Origin: Bacillota bacterium
GTDB lineage: Bacteria; Bacillota; Sulfobacillia; JABLXB01
Direction: 5' to 3'
Assembly (NCBI GenBank): GCA_013178305.1
Contig: JABLXB010000001.1
Location: 812,253 to 876,252 of the forward strand
DNA: 64,000 nt
In this document: piece by piece, positions 26,856 to 35,060 of the stretch
Numbering within the stretch: the stretch's first letter is position 1
How the letters are laid out: each line of letters starts with the position of its first letter
Position numbers and translations under genes: made by a program
Notes under the pieces: model-generated
Seen by the model: only the letters and a program-made list of their open reading frames with translations
Told to the model about the DNA's origin: nothing
The model's database searches: none

Positions 26856-28112
26856 TCAGGCCTTCCTACGCTTCAGCCTCTCGGTATCCTTCGGTTCAAG
26901 GCTCGACGCCTGGTCGTTGAACAGCTTCGCCAGGCCTATCGAGTACTCGTCCGCCTTGCCCTCGCAGTAATCGCAGCCCTCAGGGCAGTTCGACTGGGCG
27001 TCTTCCGGCTCGGTGTACGCGCAGATAACGCCCTCGTAGTTCCGGAGGATGACCTTGTTGTCGCTCATGGATATGAGATATTGGGGCATGATAGGTATCT
27101 TTCCTCCACCGCCCGGGCCGTCGAGCGCGAAAACCGGCACCGCGAAGCCGGAAGTGTGGCCCCTGAGCATCTCGACGATCTGGATACCCTTCGCCACCTT
27201 CGTACGGAAATGCTCGAGCCCCCAGCTCAGGTCGCACTGATACATGTAGTACGGCCTGACGCGTATCTTGACGAGCTCGTGGACCAATTTCTTCATAACG
27301 GTGGGGCAGTCGTTGATCCCCCTCATCAGCACGGTCTGATTACCCAGCGGGATGCCGGCGTCCGCCAGCATGTTGCACGCGCGCGACGAATCGGGGGTGA
27401 TCTCAGACGGGTGGTTGAAGTGCACGTTCAGCCACATCGGGTGGTACTTCTTGAGCATACTGCATAGCTCGGGCGTGATCCTCTGCGGGAGCACAACCGG
27501 CGCGCGCGAACCCAACCTCACTATTTCGACGTGGGGTATCTCGCGGATCTGCCTGATGACGTACTCGAGCCGGTCGTCGGGCAGAAGGAGTGGATCGCCG
27601 CCCGATAGCAGCACGTCGCGTACCTGAGGAGTCCTCCGGACGTACTCGATGCCGGCCTCGATCCTTTCAAGCGGCGCGGCCTCGTCCTGCACACCGACAA
27701 GCCTCCGTCTCGTGCACTGCCTGCAGTACATCGAGCACTGGTCGGTCACCAGGAGAAGCACCCTGTCAGGATAACGGTGCGTCAGGCCGGGTACAGGTGA
27801 GTCCAGGTCCTCGTGCAGCGGGTCCGCCATGTCCGCCGGGGAGTGGGCGAGTTCGTGAATCGTCGGCACGCCCTGCCGCCTGATCGGGCACTGCGGGTTG
27901 GCCGGGTCCATCAGCGACACCCAGTACGGGGTGATCGCCATGCGCAGCGTCTTCAGGATCCGCCTTATCGCCTCTTCCTCTTCAGGCTCGAGTGGTATCG
28001 CCTGTTTGAGTTCCTCCAGCGTCGTGACCCTGTTGCGCACCTGCCAGCGCCAGTCGTTCCACTCCTCAGGAGTGACGTCGCGCCACAGCGGTATGTCCTT
28101 GTATGACCTCAT
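26856..28112 (-). CDS. Lysine 2,3-aminomutase paralogue (KamA2)
   Basis: A 418-residue radical-SAM/PLP aminomutase, alignable without gaps over most of its length to the KamA at 8447-9703. C126, C130 and C133 bind the cluster; the PLP lysine is K338. Both substrate-binding acidic residues are kept (D294 and D331), so an L-lysine-type substrate is expected. The context changes VVDAPGG to ALDGPGG. The C-terminal Cys motif differs (CPEGCDYC). The ATG at 28112 has GGAGGTAAC upstream. It is co-directional with the upstream mttB and downstream transporter and orr, not with the lysine operon. It may process lysine released by demethylation, or ornithine-like substrates; both are inference. Confidence 0.9.
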   Translation of the reverse strand: MRSYKDIPLWRDVTPEEWNDWRWQVRNRVTTLEELKQAIPLEPEEEEAIRRILKTLRMAITPYWVSLMDPANPQCPIRRQGVPTIHELAHSPADMADPLHEDLDSPVPGLTHRYPDRVLLLVTDQCSMYCRQCTRRRLVGVQDEAAPLERIEAGIEYVRRTPQVRDVLLSGGDPLLLPDDRLEYVIRQIREIPHVEIVRLGSRAPVVLPQRITPELCSMLKKYHPMWLNVHFNHPSEITPDSSRACNMLADAGIPLGNQTVLMRGINDCPTVMKKLVHELVKIRVRPYYMYQCDLSWGLEHFRTKVAKGIQIVEMLRGHTSGFAVPVFALDGPGGGGKIPIMPQYLISMSDNKVILRNYEGVICAYTEPEDAQSNCPEGCDYCEGKADEYSIGLAKLFNDQASSLEPKDTERLKRRKA

Positions 28113-28179
28113 AATGGTTACCTCCACGTTGATGCCGGGCAATCTGCGGGCAGGCCGCCGGATAGGCTACCGGGAAGAC

Positions 28180-29673
28180 TCAGGCTCCGGCGGCCTCGGG
28201 CCCGAGCGGCAGGGACGAAATGCCGTGTTTCTTCATGATCCCCCTGACGACGCTATCCAGAGCGCTGGACTGGTTCGCGGAAAGCGACGCCGGCGGCGGA
28301 GCGGCCAGCACCTTCGCCACCGCTTCACCAGCCTTTGTAATCATGTCGGTCGCGCCGCGCGCCAGCCAGTTCTTCCTATCCCTCCGGTCGACAACAGGTC
28401 CCGGGACGTATTGCTCCTGCTTGAAGAACTTCAGCGTATGCGGGTTCGACAGGTAATCGGCGCCGGGCCCGGACGACTTGATGAGGTCGAGCGCGAGCGC
28501 ATCGTCCGAGGTGTCGACGCCTTTGAGCAGTCTGTAAACCATCCCGCATATCTCGTTGTCCACAACGAGTTTCGTCAGGCTCTGGCAGGTCAGGAAGTCG
28601 TACATGCCCGGACCGGATATCACGTTGATGCCGCCGAGGGCGCCCAGCACGGAGCCGAGGGATGACTCGACTCCCGCCTGCATGTCGAGGAGCTTCGAAT
28701 CGGTCGTGGCCGTGTACGTGTGAGTGGGTAGACCGTAGAACTTGCCCATCTGCGCGTAGCACACGTCCACCATCATGGTCTCGACCGATCCCATCGGAGT
28801 GGTTCCGAACCGCATCTCGAAGAACGATGGCGCGCCGCCGTAGATCACCGGCGTCCCCTTACGAACGACCTGCGCCAGTACTACACCGCTCAGGGTCTCC
28901 GCCGTGTGCTGTAGCACCGACCCCGCGATGGTCGCGGGGGCGTTGGCGCCGCTCAGCGGCATGGATATGAACTCCACCGGGAGGCTGTAGCGCGCGCAGT
29001 CCATTATGTTGTGCGTGCTGATATCCGTCCACATCAGGGGCGGCGACGGGCAGACGTCAAACACCGCGACGGGCTTTTCGGCCAGGACCCGGTCCCCGCC
29101 CACCACAGCCGCCAGCATGTTCTTCATGTCGGTAAGCCCTTCAATACTGAATGCACCGGTGATGACCGGCTTGTTGGAGTACTTCAGGACGATGTACAGC
29201 CTGTAAAGGTCGCCGACCGCGCGCGGGACGTCGGAGACGACCACCGCGGTGGACTGAAGGTGAATGTGCGGCAACCTGTCGACCAGCCTGACGATATCCC
29301 TGAGGTCGGCGGAGACCGCTTCCTTCGCATCGCGGCCGTCGCCAGCGCCGGATTTCAAAGCGGTGGAACCGGGGGCGTAGTGGAACTCGTTCCCCTCGAG
29401 CTTCACGGCGGGCTTACCGTCCGTGGTGTACAGCGTGACGCCCGGAGGGCAGCCCGCGATGGCGTCGAGCACCATCTTCTTCGGGAACCTCGCCCTGCCG
29501 GCCTTGAAGTCGACGACAGCCCCCGCGCCGGCGAGGATCTTCAGCGCCTCGTCGCTCCTGAACATCACGCCGGTGTTCTCGAGGATGTCGAGGGCACTCT
29601 CGTGTATCCTGCGGATGTCGCTGTCGCTGAGAATTCTGAGTTTCGGTTGAGCGTCAAATCCCATCCTGGCCAC
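28180..29673 (-). CDS. MttB-superfamily methyltransferase, non-pyrrolysine (copy 1)
   Basis: A 497-residue COG5598 protein. The opening LRILSDSDIRRIHESALDIL and the GSTALKSGAGDGRDA, FDVCPSPPLMWTD, MPLSGANAPATIAGS and GAPSFFEMRFG blocks are typical. There is no in-frame amber codon, so it lacks pyrrolysine and belongs with the glycine betaine, proline betaine and carnitine demethylases rather than trimethylamine MttB. Such enzymes pass a methyl group from a quaternary amine to a corrinoid protein, encoded directly upstream with a one-base gap. The substrate is unknown; the operon with kamA2 and orr points to a methylated basic amino acid. GTG start. Confidence 0.88.
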   Translation of the reverse strand: MARMGFDAQPKLRILSDSDIRRIHESALDILENTGVMFRSDEALKILAGAGAVVDFKAGRARFPKKMVLDAIAGCPPGVTLYTTDGKPAVKLEGNEFHYAPGSTALKSGAGDGRDAKEAVSADLRDIVRLVDRLPHIHLQSTAVVVSDVPRAVGDLYRLYIVLKYSNKPVITGAFSIEGLTDMKNMLAAVVGGDRVLAEKPVAVFDVCPSPPLMWTDISTHNIMDCARYSLPVEFISMPLSGANAPATIAGSVLQHTAETLSGVVLAQVVRKGTPVIYGGAPSFFEMRFGTTPMGSVETMMVDVCYAQMGKFYGLPTHTYTATTDSKLLDMQAGVESSLGSVLGALGGINVISGPGMYDFLTCQSLTKLVVDNEICGMVYRLLKGVDTSDDALALDLIKSSGPGADYLSNPHTLKFFKQEQYVPGPVVDRRDRKNWLARGATDMITKAGEAVAKVLAAPPPASLSANQSSALDSVVRGIMKKHGISSLPLGPEAAGA

Positions 29674-29674
29674 T

Positions 29675-30319
29675 TCAGCGCACCCCCAGCATCTGCCGTG
29701 CCTTTTCGACTGCCTCCTGAGCGTTGGCCGCGTATGCGTCCGCGCCTATTTCCGAAGCCCAGCGCTGCGAGACCGGCGCGCCGCCGACCATGACCTTCAC
29801 GCCGTTCCTGAGGCCTTCCTTCACCAGGCACTCGATCACCGTGCGTTGCTCACCCATCGTGGTCGTGAGCAGCGCACTCAGGCCCAGGACGTCGGGATTG
29901 TGATGCTTCACGGCCTCGACGAACGCTTCCCTGGTCACGTCCCTGCCGAGGTCGATCACCTCGAAGCCGGCGGTCTTCATCATGATCCCCACGATGTTCT
30001 TTCCGAGGTCGTGGAGGTCGCCGCGCACGGTGCCCAGCATGCAGCGCCCGACCGGCGCCTTGGCTTCGCCTCCGGCCGCCTCGAGCGCGTCAGCACACGC
30101 CTGGAATACTCGAGCGCTCAGCAGCACTTCGGGCAGGAAAACCTCCCCGTCCTCCCACATCCTCCCGAGTCGGTTCATGGCCTCCGAAAGCCCGTACTCC
30201 AGGATGGCCGCCTTGTCCATGCCCGCGGTCAGCGCCTCGCGCACACGGGCACCGGCGCTGTCTTCATCCCCCTGAATTACGGATTGAATCAATCCTTCAA
30301 GAATAGCAGTTGAATCCAT
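29675..30319 (-). CDS. Methyltransferase corrinoid protein (copy 1)
   Basis: A 214-residue MtbC/MttC-like methyl carrier. The N-terminal helical cap (EYGLSEAMNRLGRMWEDGEVFLP) precedes a B12-binding Rossmann domain with D101-x-H103-x2-G106 (GDLHDLGKNIVG), GLSALLTTTM and VGGAPVS. I use the ATG at 30319 with GGAAGGGG upstream; the longer frame reads through the promoter. It is the first gene of the sigma-54-driven operon and the methyl acceptor for the adjacent MttB homologue. Confidence 0.92.
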   Translation of the reverse strand: MDSTAILEGLIQSVIQGDEDSAGARVREALTAGMDKAAILEYGLSEAMNRLGRMWEDGEVFLPEVLLSARVFQACADALEAAGGEAKAPVGRCMLGTVRGDLHDLGKNIVGIMMKTAGFEVIDLGRDVTREAFVEAVKHHNPDVLGLSALLTTTMGEQRTVIECLVKEGLRNGVKVMVGGAPVSQRWASEIGADAYAANAQEAVEKARQMLGVR

Positions 30320-30385
30320 CGACGCACCCCTTCCAGCGAAATGTCGGTGACAGGGACGAGACGACACCTGTGTACCAGGCTGGGG

Positions 30386-30403
30386 AAGCAAGAACCGTGC
30401 CAC
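30386..30403 (-). promoter_or_regulatory. Sigma-54 promoter of the mttB1-kamA2-orr operon
   Basis: The minus strand reads TGGCACGGTTCTTGCT, a full consensus -24/-12 element with GG-N10-GC. It lies about 70 bases before the corrinoid gene and directly after a sigma-54 activator gene. Confidence 0.88.
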
Positions 30404-30420
30404 TGCGGGGCCCGGTGGTG

Positions 30421-30450
30421 CGGGGCCGGCCGGTGCCAGCCCCGGCCCCG
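30421..30450 (-). terminator. Inverted repeat after the second sigma-54 activator gene
   Basis: Nine-bp arms (CGGGGCCGG and CCGGCCCCG) lie between the activator stop and the promoter, the same layout as at 11019-11057. No U tract. Terminator or activator-binding site. Confidence 0.42.
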
Positions 30451-30516
30451 ACTGCTGGAGATAAACGGGCAGGTGCTGAGGGTGAATGAGACGTTACCTG
30501 AGAGTCGGCTGGCGGT

Positions 30517-31965
30517 CTATCTTGCGCCGCTGCCCGCGGCCGGGCGCGAGATGCCCAGCGACTTGATCTTTCGCTGGAGCGTTTGCCTGGGGATTCCGAG
30601 GACCCTCGCGGCCCGCGACACATTGCCGCCCGCGTTCTCGACGGCGGACCTGATCATCTGCTCCTCGGCGTCGCGGAGCGCTTTCCTGACGGGCAGGTTA
30701 CGGTCGACGCTGAGGGTGAGGGATGACTCGGCCGGTCTCGGCGCCGACTGCTGGAGGTACACGGGCAGGTGCTGGGGGTATATCAAGCCCTCTTCAATGG
30801 CCACGGCCGCCCCCTCGATCGCGTGTTCCATCTCGCGCACGTTGCCGGGCCAGTCGTATTCCATGAACACCTCCATCGCCTCGGGAGACACGCCGATCAC
30901 CTTGCTCCCGAGCTTGTCGTTACACTTGGCGATGAAGTGGTGGACCAGGAGGGGTATGTCGTCCCGCCTGTCGCGCAGCGGCGGGATCTCAACGTACACC
31001 ACGTTGAGCCGGTAGTACAGGTCGGCCCTCAGCCTCCTCTCGGCGAGCGCCTCTTCCGGCTTGATGTTGGTGGACGATATCACGCGCACCTCCACGGGGC
31101 GTACTCTAGTGTCTCCGACCCTCCGGACCCTGCCGTCCTGAAGCACCCTGAGCAGTTTGGCCTGCAGGTCGAGCGCGAGTGAGTTCACTTCGTCGAGGTA
31201 GAGCGTGCCGCCGTCGGCGAGTTCGAACAGGCCCGGCCTGTCCTCGGCCCCGGTGAACGCCCCCTTGATGGTCCCGAACAACAGCCCTTCCACCAGGCTC
31301 TCCGGAAGCGCGGCGCAGTTCTGCGCTATGAAAGGCGCTACAGCACGGTGGCTGGCGTTGTGGATGGCCTGCACTAGGAGCTCCTTTCCCGTGCCGGTCT
31401 CGCCGTACACGAGGACAGTGGAGCTGCTCCTCGCAGCCTTCATGGCCAGCGACTTTATCCTGACGATCTCCGCGTTGCGGCCGATTATGTCGTCGAATGT
31501 ATACAGGGCGGACTGCCCGCCCGCGGGCCGGCCGGCCTTCGACCTGCGCTGCGACAACTGCAGTTGCAGGTCTATTACCTTTTCCGAAAGCTCCTTTACT
31601 CTGGTGATGTTCTTGGATACCTCGACCGCCCCCTCGACGCCCGCGTTCGTTGTCAGTGGCAGCGTCGAGCTCACCGTCGTAATGACACCGCCCTTCTTCG
31701 TGACGTACGTCTGCTGCTGGTTTAAAAGAGGTTTGCCCGTGCGCAGGACCCGTAGCAGGGTGCTGGTTTCCTCGCTGAGGGACGGGTATACCTCGAGGAT
31801 GTGCCTCCCGATGACCTCTCTGGGGTCGAGGAAGTCCAGGGCCGCCGCGGCGTCGTTGTAGAATACCGTGACACCATTGCTGTTCACGACGTGGATGGCC
31901 TCGTCGACCGTATTCAACATCGTATAGAACAGGGTCTTGCCCAGGGCGTCGAACCCTTCCTCCAA
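30517..31965 (-). CDS. Sigma-54-dependent activator, RocR-like (copy 2)
   Basis: A 482-residue enhancer-binding protein: PAS domain (about 12-120), coiled linker, AAA+ domain with GETGTGKE, canonical GAFTGA, GGTLYLDEVNS, and a Fis-type HTH (NVSRAARVLGIPRQTLQRKI). Closely similar to the activator at 11083-12591 throughout. TTG start with AGGAGGAGG upstream. Its position just upstream of the mttB1 promoter makes that operon the likely target; the third -24/-12 promoter at 32768 is also within reach. The ligand is probably a basic amino acid or methylated amine, by analogy with RocR. Confidence 0.9.
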   Translation of the reverse strand: MEEGFDALGKTLFYTMLNTVDEAIHVVNSNGVTVFYNDAAAALDFLDPREVIGRHILEVYPSLSEETSTLLRVLRTGKPLLNQQQTYVTKKGGVITTVSSTLPLTTNAGVEGAVEVSKNITRVKELSEKVIDLQLQLSQRRSKAGRPAGGQSALYTFDDIIGRNAEIVRIKSLAMKAARSSSTVLVYGETGTGKELLVQAIHNASHRAVAPFIAQNCAALPESLVEGLLFGTIKGAFTGAEDRPGLFELADGGTLYLDEVNSLALDLQAKLLRVLQDGRVRRVGDTRVRPVEVRVISSTNIKPEEALAERRLRADLYYRLNVVYVEIPPLRDRRDDIPLLVHHFIAKCNDKLGSKVIGVSPEAMEVFMEYDWPGNVREMEHAIEGAAVAIEEGLIYPQHLPVYLQQSAPRPAESSLTLSVDRNLPVRKALRDAEEQMIRSAVENAGGNVSRAARVLGIPRQTLQRKIKSLGISRPAAGSGAR

Positions 31966-32268
31966 GGCGGCACCTCCTCCTGAGCATCCTTACGGGCAAC
32001 GAGCACGTACTTCAATCTCATTACGCCCGGTTCCTTCAAGTTGGGCGACCCTTGTCTCACCAGTGGGCACTCCCGCCCGCGACCGGGCACAACCCAGCCG
32101 GCCTGACCGCCCCGCGGGACGGCACGGCCGACCGTCAGCGCGGACCGTCCCGCGTATTATGGTGCCTTGCTGGGGTTCATCCAGGGACACAGCCGCGGGC
32201 CGCCCGCGCAGAACAAGCCCTCGCCGGTCGCTCGCGGGCACAGAACTTGCTCGTCCTCGATCAGTGCC
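31966..32268. other. Divergent intergenic region with a 10-bp inverted repeat
   Basis: No gene is supported here. The gap separates the activator (minus) from the GNAT gene (plus). At 32113-32154 it holds CGCGGGACGG and CCGTCCCGCG arms around a 22-base spacer. This could be an operator, a binding site for the activator, or a hairpin. Confidence 0.4.
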
Positions 32269-32730
32269 ATGAGCGCGGGAACTGAGGTTACCGTACGCTA
32301 CGCAAAGCAATCCGATGTCGACCGCATAGTCCCGCTCCTCGCAGAGCTGGCGGGGATGTACGGGGTTGCCCCGGCCATCCCGCTGCTCAAAGCGAGCGTG
32401 AGCCGCGCCATAGGCTGGCCCGAGCGCGTCAGGTTCGTCGTCGCCGAGGACGGTGGCGCGCTCTTGGGGATTGCGTCACTCCACCTCGGCCATTTCTCCA
32501 CTTTCTCCAATACCGAATACGCGCACGTCGAAGACGTATACGTCCTCCCGGAGTACCGCGGGCGCAAGGTGGCCTGGCGAATGCTCGAGTTCATGAGGGG
32601 CGCCGCAAAGGAGATAGGTTGCTCGAGGCTCGAGCTGCACGCTCTGGAGACCAACGCCGCGGCGCGCAACCTTTACGAAAGGTTCGGCTTCAAATCCATC
32701 GAATCAATCGTCTACACGTTGAAGCTGTAG
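32269..32730 (+). CDS. GNAT-family N-acetyltransferase
   Basis: A 154-residue single-domain acetyltransferase. The start VTVRYAKQSDVDRIVPLLAE, the acetyl-CoA loop VEDVYVLPEYRGRKVAWRML (R/Q-x-x-G-x-A type), and NAAARNLYERFGFKSIE are diagnostic. I choose the ATG at 32269, where the domain begins; the longer frame has an unlikely Pro/Ser-rich start. The substrate cannot be read from sequence. It lies between the sigma-54 activator and mttB2 but before the mttB2 promoter, so it is probably transcribed separately. It is too short and not adjacent enough to be the AblB beta-lysine acetyltransferase. Confidence 0.82.
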   Translation: MSAGTEVTVRYAKQSDVDRIVPLLAELAGMYGVAPAIPLLKASVSRAIGWPERVRFVVAEDGGALLGIASLHLGHFSTFSNTEYAHVEDVYVLPEYRGRKVAWRMLEFMRGAAKEIGCSRLELHALETNAAARNLYERFGFKSIESIVYTLKL

Positions 32731-32767
32731 TGGGCTCTCGTAGCCGGCCAGGACCGGGCGCCGGGTA

Positions 32768-32785
32768 GTGGCACAGCGCTTGCAT
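32768..32785 (+). promoter_or_regulatory. Sigma-54 promoter of the mttB2 operon
   Basis: GTGGCACAGCGCTTGCATC contains TGGCACA-N4-TTGCA with exact GG-N10-GC spacing (GG 32770-71, GC 32782-83). It lies 45-60 bases before the mttB2 start and after the GNAT stop. Confidence 0.87.
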
Positions 32786-32829
32786 CGGACCCTCCCCGCC
32801 GGACAAAGGCGTGAAAGGAGGTTTACCCG

Positions 32830-34302
32830 TTGTCAGACGAAAAACGGATTAAGCCCATCAGCCCCAAGCTCAGGCTCGAGATCCTGAGCAAGGAGGACAT
32901 CCAGAGGATCCACGAGGCCTCGCTCGATATCATGAACGATGTCGGCGTGCGGTTCCCTTCCAGGAAGGCGCTCGACATCCTCCAGGCGGCCGGGGCCAAA
33001 GTGGACTACAGCACCATGGTGGCCAAACTGCCGCCCGACCTCGTGATGAAGGCGGTCAAGGCAGCTCCTTCGGTGTACACCCTCGCCGGGCGGAACCCCG
33101 AAGACGATCTTCTCCTCGACGGGCGGCACTGCTACCTTTCGACCGACGGGTGCGGGATTGAGACCTACGATCTCTGGTCGGGACAGAAGAGGCTGTCGAC
33201 CAAGAAGGACATAGAGGAATCGGCCATCCTGGCCGACTATCTCGATTCGATCGCGTTCTACTGGGGACCGATGGTTTCCGCCCAGGACGTGCCGGCGGAA
33301 GTCCGCCCGCTGCACGAGCTCGAGGCGGCGTTCCTCGGGACTTCGAAGCACGTTCAGCCCGAGACGATCATTTCGGAGCGCATCGCGGAGATCTGCATGG
33401 AGATCGCCGGCGCTGTCGTCGGCGGCAAGGAGAAGCTCCGCGAGAGGCCGGTATTCTCGGTGATGCAGTGCGCGGCCGATCCGCTCGGAGAGGACGGCGG
33501 CAGCATCGAGGCCTCACTCGTCGCAGCGAAGTACGGCGTGCCGACCGGTTTCATGCCGATGCCCATGTCGTGCGGCACAGCCCCCGCGACCCTGGCCGGC
33601 AACCTCATCATGACCACCATCGACAGCCTGGCCCCGATCGTCCTGATGGAGATCGCCCACCCCGGGGCGCCCGTGTTCTTCGCGGCGGCGCCGACGGTAA
33701 TCGACCTCCGTACGGGAGGGTACACTGGGGGTTCTCCCGAGGATTACCTGCTCGGCGGGGCGTTCAACCAGATCTGCGACTTCTACAACATACCGCTGTC
33801 CATGGGCGCCATGGCCACCGGCGCGAAGCTGCCCGACTGGCAGGCAGCGCTCGACAACTCGTTCTCCACGTTCATGCCCGTCCTCACCTGCACCGACATG
33901 CTTACCGGCGCCGGAATGCTGAACGGTTCCAAGATCATGTCGTACCAGCAGGTGGTCATGGACTGCGAGATTTACGGCATCACCAGGAAGGTCGCCGAGG
34001 GGATCAAGGTGGACGCCGACACCCTCGCCGTCGACGCGATCAAGAAGGTCGGCGTAGGCGGGAACTTCCTCGCCGAGAAGCACACCAGGAAGTACATGAG
34101 GGATATCTGGCGGCCGACGGTCGTCGACAGGACACCGTACAACGTATGGGAACAGTCGGGGCGGAAGGGCGCGTACGAAAAGGCCACCGAAATCGCCCGG
34201 CACGCACTGGAGAATCACAGGCCCATGTCCATCGACCCGGCCGCACTCGCGGAAATCCGGAGGATAATCCGCGCCGCCGAAAAGGAGTTTCTCGGCCGGT
34301 GA
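32830..34302 (+). CDS. MttB-superfamily methyltransferase, non-pyrrolysine (copy 2)
   Basis: A 490-residue COG5598 protein. It begins LRLEILSKEDIQRIHEASLD and contains LPPDLVMKAVKAAP, STDGCGIETYDLWSG, MPMSCGTAPATLAGN and AAPTVIDLRTGG. There is no amber codon, so it is a pyrrolysine-free member acting on a quaternary amine or betaine. TTG start behind AAAGGAGGT. It is clearly diverged from copy 1 (different substrate-loop regions), so the two likely use different substrates. It is followed by its own corrinoid protein and a pterin-dependent methyltransferase, forming a complete demethylation module feeding tetrahydrofolate. Confidence 0.88.
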   Translation: MSDEKRIKPISPKLRLEILSKEDIQRIHEASLDIMNDVGVRFPSRKALDILQAAGAKVDYSTMVAKLPPDLVMKAVKAAPSVYTLAGRNPEDDLLLDGRHCYLSTDGCGIETYDLWSGQKRLSTKKDIEESAILADYLDSIAFYWGPMVSAQDVPAEVRPLHELEAAFLGTSKHVQPETIISERIAEICMEIAGAVVGGKEKLRERPVFSVMQCAADPLGEDGGSIEASLVAAKYGVPTGFMPMPMSCGTAPATLAGNLIMTTIDSLAPIVLMEIAHPGAPVFFAAAPTVIDLRTGGYTGGSPEDYLLGGAFNQICDFYNIPLSMGAMATGAKLPDWQAALDNSFSTFMPVLTCTDMLTGAGMLNGSKIMSYQQVVMDCEIYGITRKVAEGIKVDADTLAVDAIKKVGVGGNFLAEKHTRKYMRDIWRPTVVDRTPYNVWEQSGRKGAYEKATEIARHALENHRPMSIDPAALAEIRRIIRAAEKEFLGR

Positions 34303-34336
34303 CGTAATCCCCAGCACAATTAAGGAGGAAGGTCCG

Positions 34337-34990
34337 ATGGAATACGCTGACCTCTATAGCAGGATGAGCCAGTCGGTGCTGGACGGTGATGCCGACGAGG
34401 CTGAGAAGCTCGCGAACTCGGCGCTCGAACAGGGCGCCCCGCCCCTCGATTGTGTCGAAAAGGGGTTCGTCAAGGGAATAGAAGAGGTAGGGAGGATGTT
34501 CGAGAAGGGCGAAATGTTCCTACCCGAACTGGTCGCCGCGGCCGATGCGATGAAGGGCGCGCTCGACATCCTCAAGCCGGCGCTCGAGAATAGCGCGGTG
34601 GGCAGGAAATCCTTCGGCAGGGTCGTAATTGGCACGGTCAAGGGGGACATACACGACATCGGCAAGAGCATCGTGGGCAGCCTACTTACGGCTTCGGGGT
34701 TTGACGTGCTCGACCTCGGCGTGGACGTCGACACGAACCTGTTCGTCGCCAAGGCCAAGGAGTTCGGCGCGAACATGGTAGGCCTTTCGGCGCTTCTGAC
34801 GACGACCATGCCCGCGCAGCGCGAGGTGGTCCGGCTGCTCAAGGAAGCGGGGCTGCGCGACAAAGTCAAGGTGCTGGTCGGAGGCGCGCCCGTCACTGAA
34901 CGATGGGCCGGCGAAATCGGCGCCGACGGATACGCCGAGGACGCCATAAGAGCGGTTGCGGCCGCGAAGAAGCTGTTGGGAGTGGCGTAG
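34337..34990 (+). CDS. Methyltransferase corrinoid protein (copy 2)
   Basis: A 217-residue methyl carrier. A helical cap (FVKGIEEVGRMFEKGEMFLP) is followed by the B12 domain with D104-x-H106-x2-G109 (GDIHDIGKSIVG), GLSALLTTTM and VGGAPVTERWA. The ATG has AAGGAGGAAGG upstream. It carries the methyl group from the upstream MttB homologue to the methyltransferase at 35061. Confidence 0.93.
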   Translation: MEYADLYSRMSQSVLDGDADEAEKLANSALEQGAPPLDCVEKGFVKGIEEVGRMFEKGEMFLPELVAAADAMKGALDILKPALENSAVGRKSFGRVVIGTVKGDIHDIGKSIVGSLLTASGFDVLDLGVDVDTNLFVAKAKEFGANMVGLSALLTTTMPAQREVVRLLKEAGLRDKVKVLVGGAPVTERWAGEIGADGYAEDAIRAVAAAKKLLGVA

Positions 34991-35002
34991 TGGCATGACG
35001 GT

Positions 35003-35024
35003 GGCTGGGGTCCGGACCCCAGCC
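35003..35024. promoter_or_regulatory. 22-bp perfect palindrome in the mttB2 operon
   Basis: GGCTGGGGTCC and its exact complement meet without a spacer between the corrinoid and methyltransferase genes. It could form an RNA hairpin that adjusts relative expression. No U tract follows. Confidence 0.5.
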
Positions 35025-35060
35025 CCTTGATTCAGCGGCACTATAAATGGGGGTAGATGT

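Noticed and set aside
26856-32730. KamA2 plus the GNAT protein as an ablA-ablB pair for N-epsilon-acetyl-beta-lysine synthesis
   Set aside because: The GNAT gene is on the opposite strand, more than 4 kb away, separated by the activator, and at 154 residues is shorter than AblB proteins. It stays possible only as a remote alternative.
28180-34302. True trimethylamine methyltransferase with pyrrolysine
   Set aside because: Both MttB homologues are open over their full length with no in-frame TAG, so they are pyrrolysine-free relatives.
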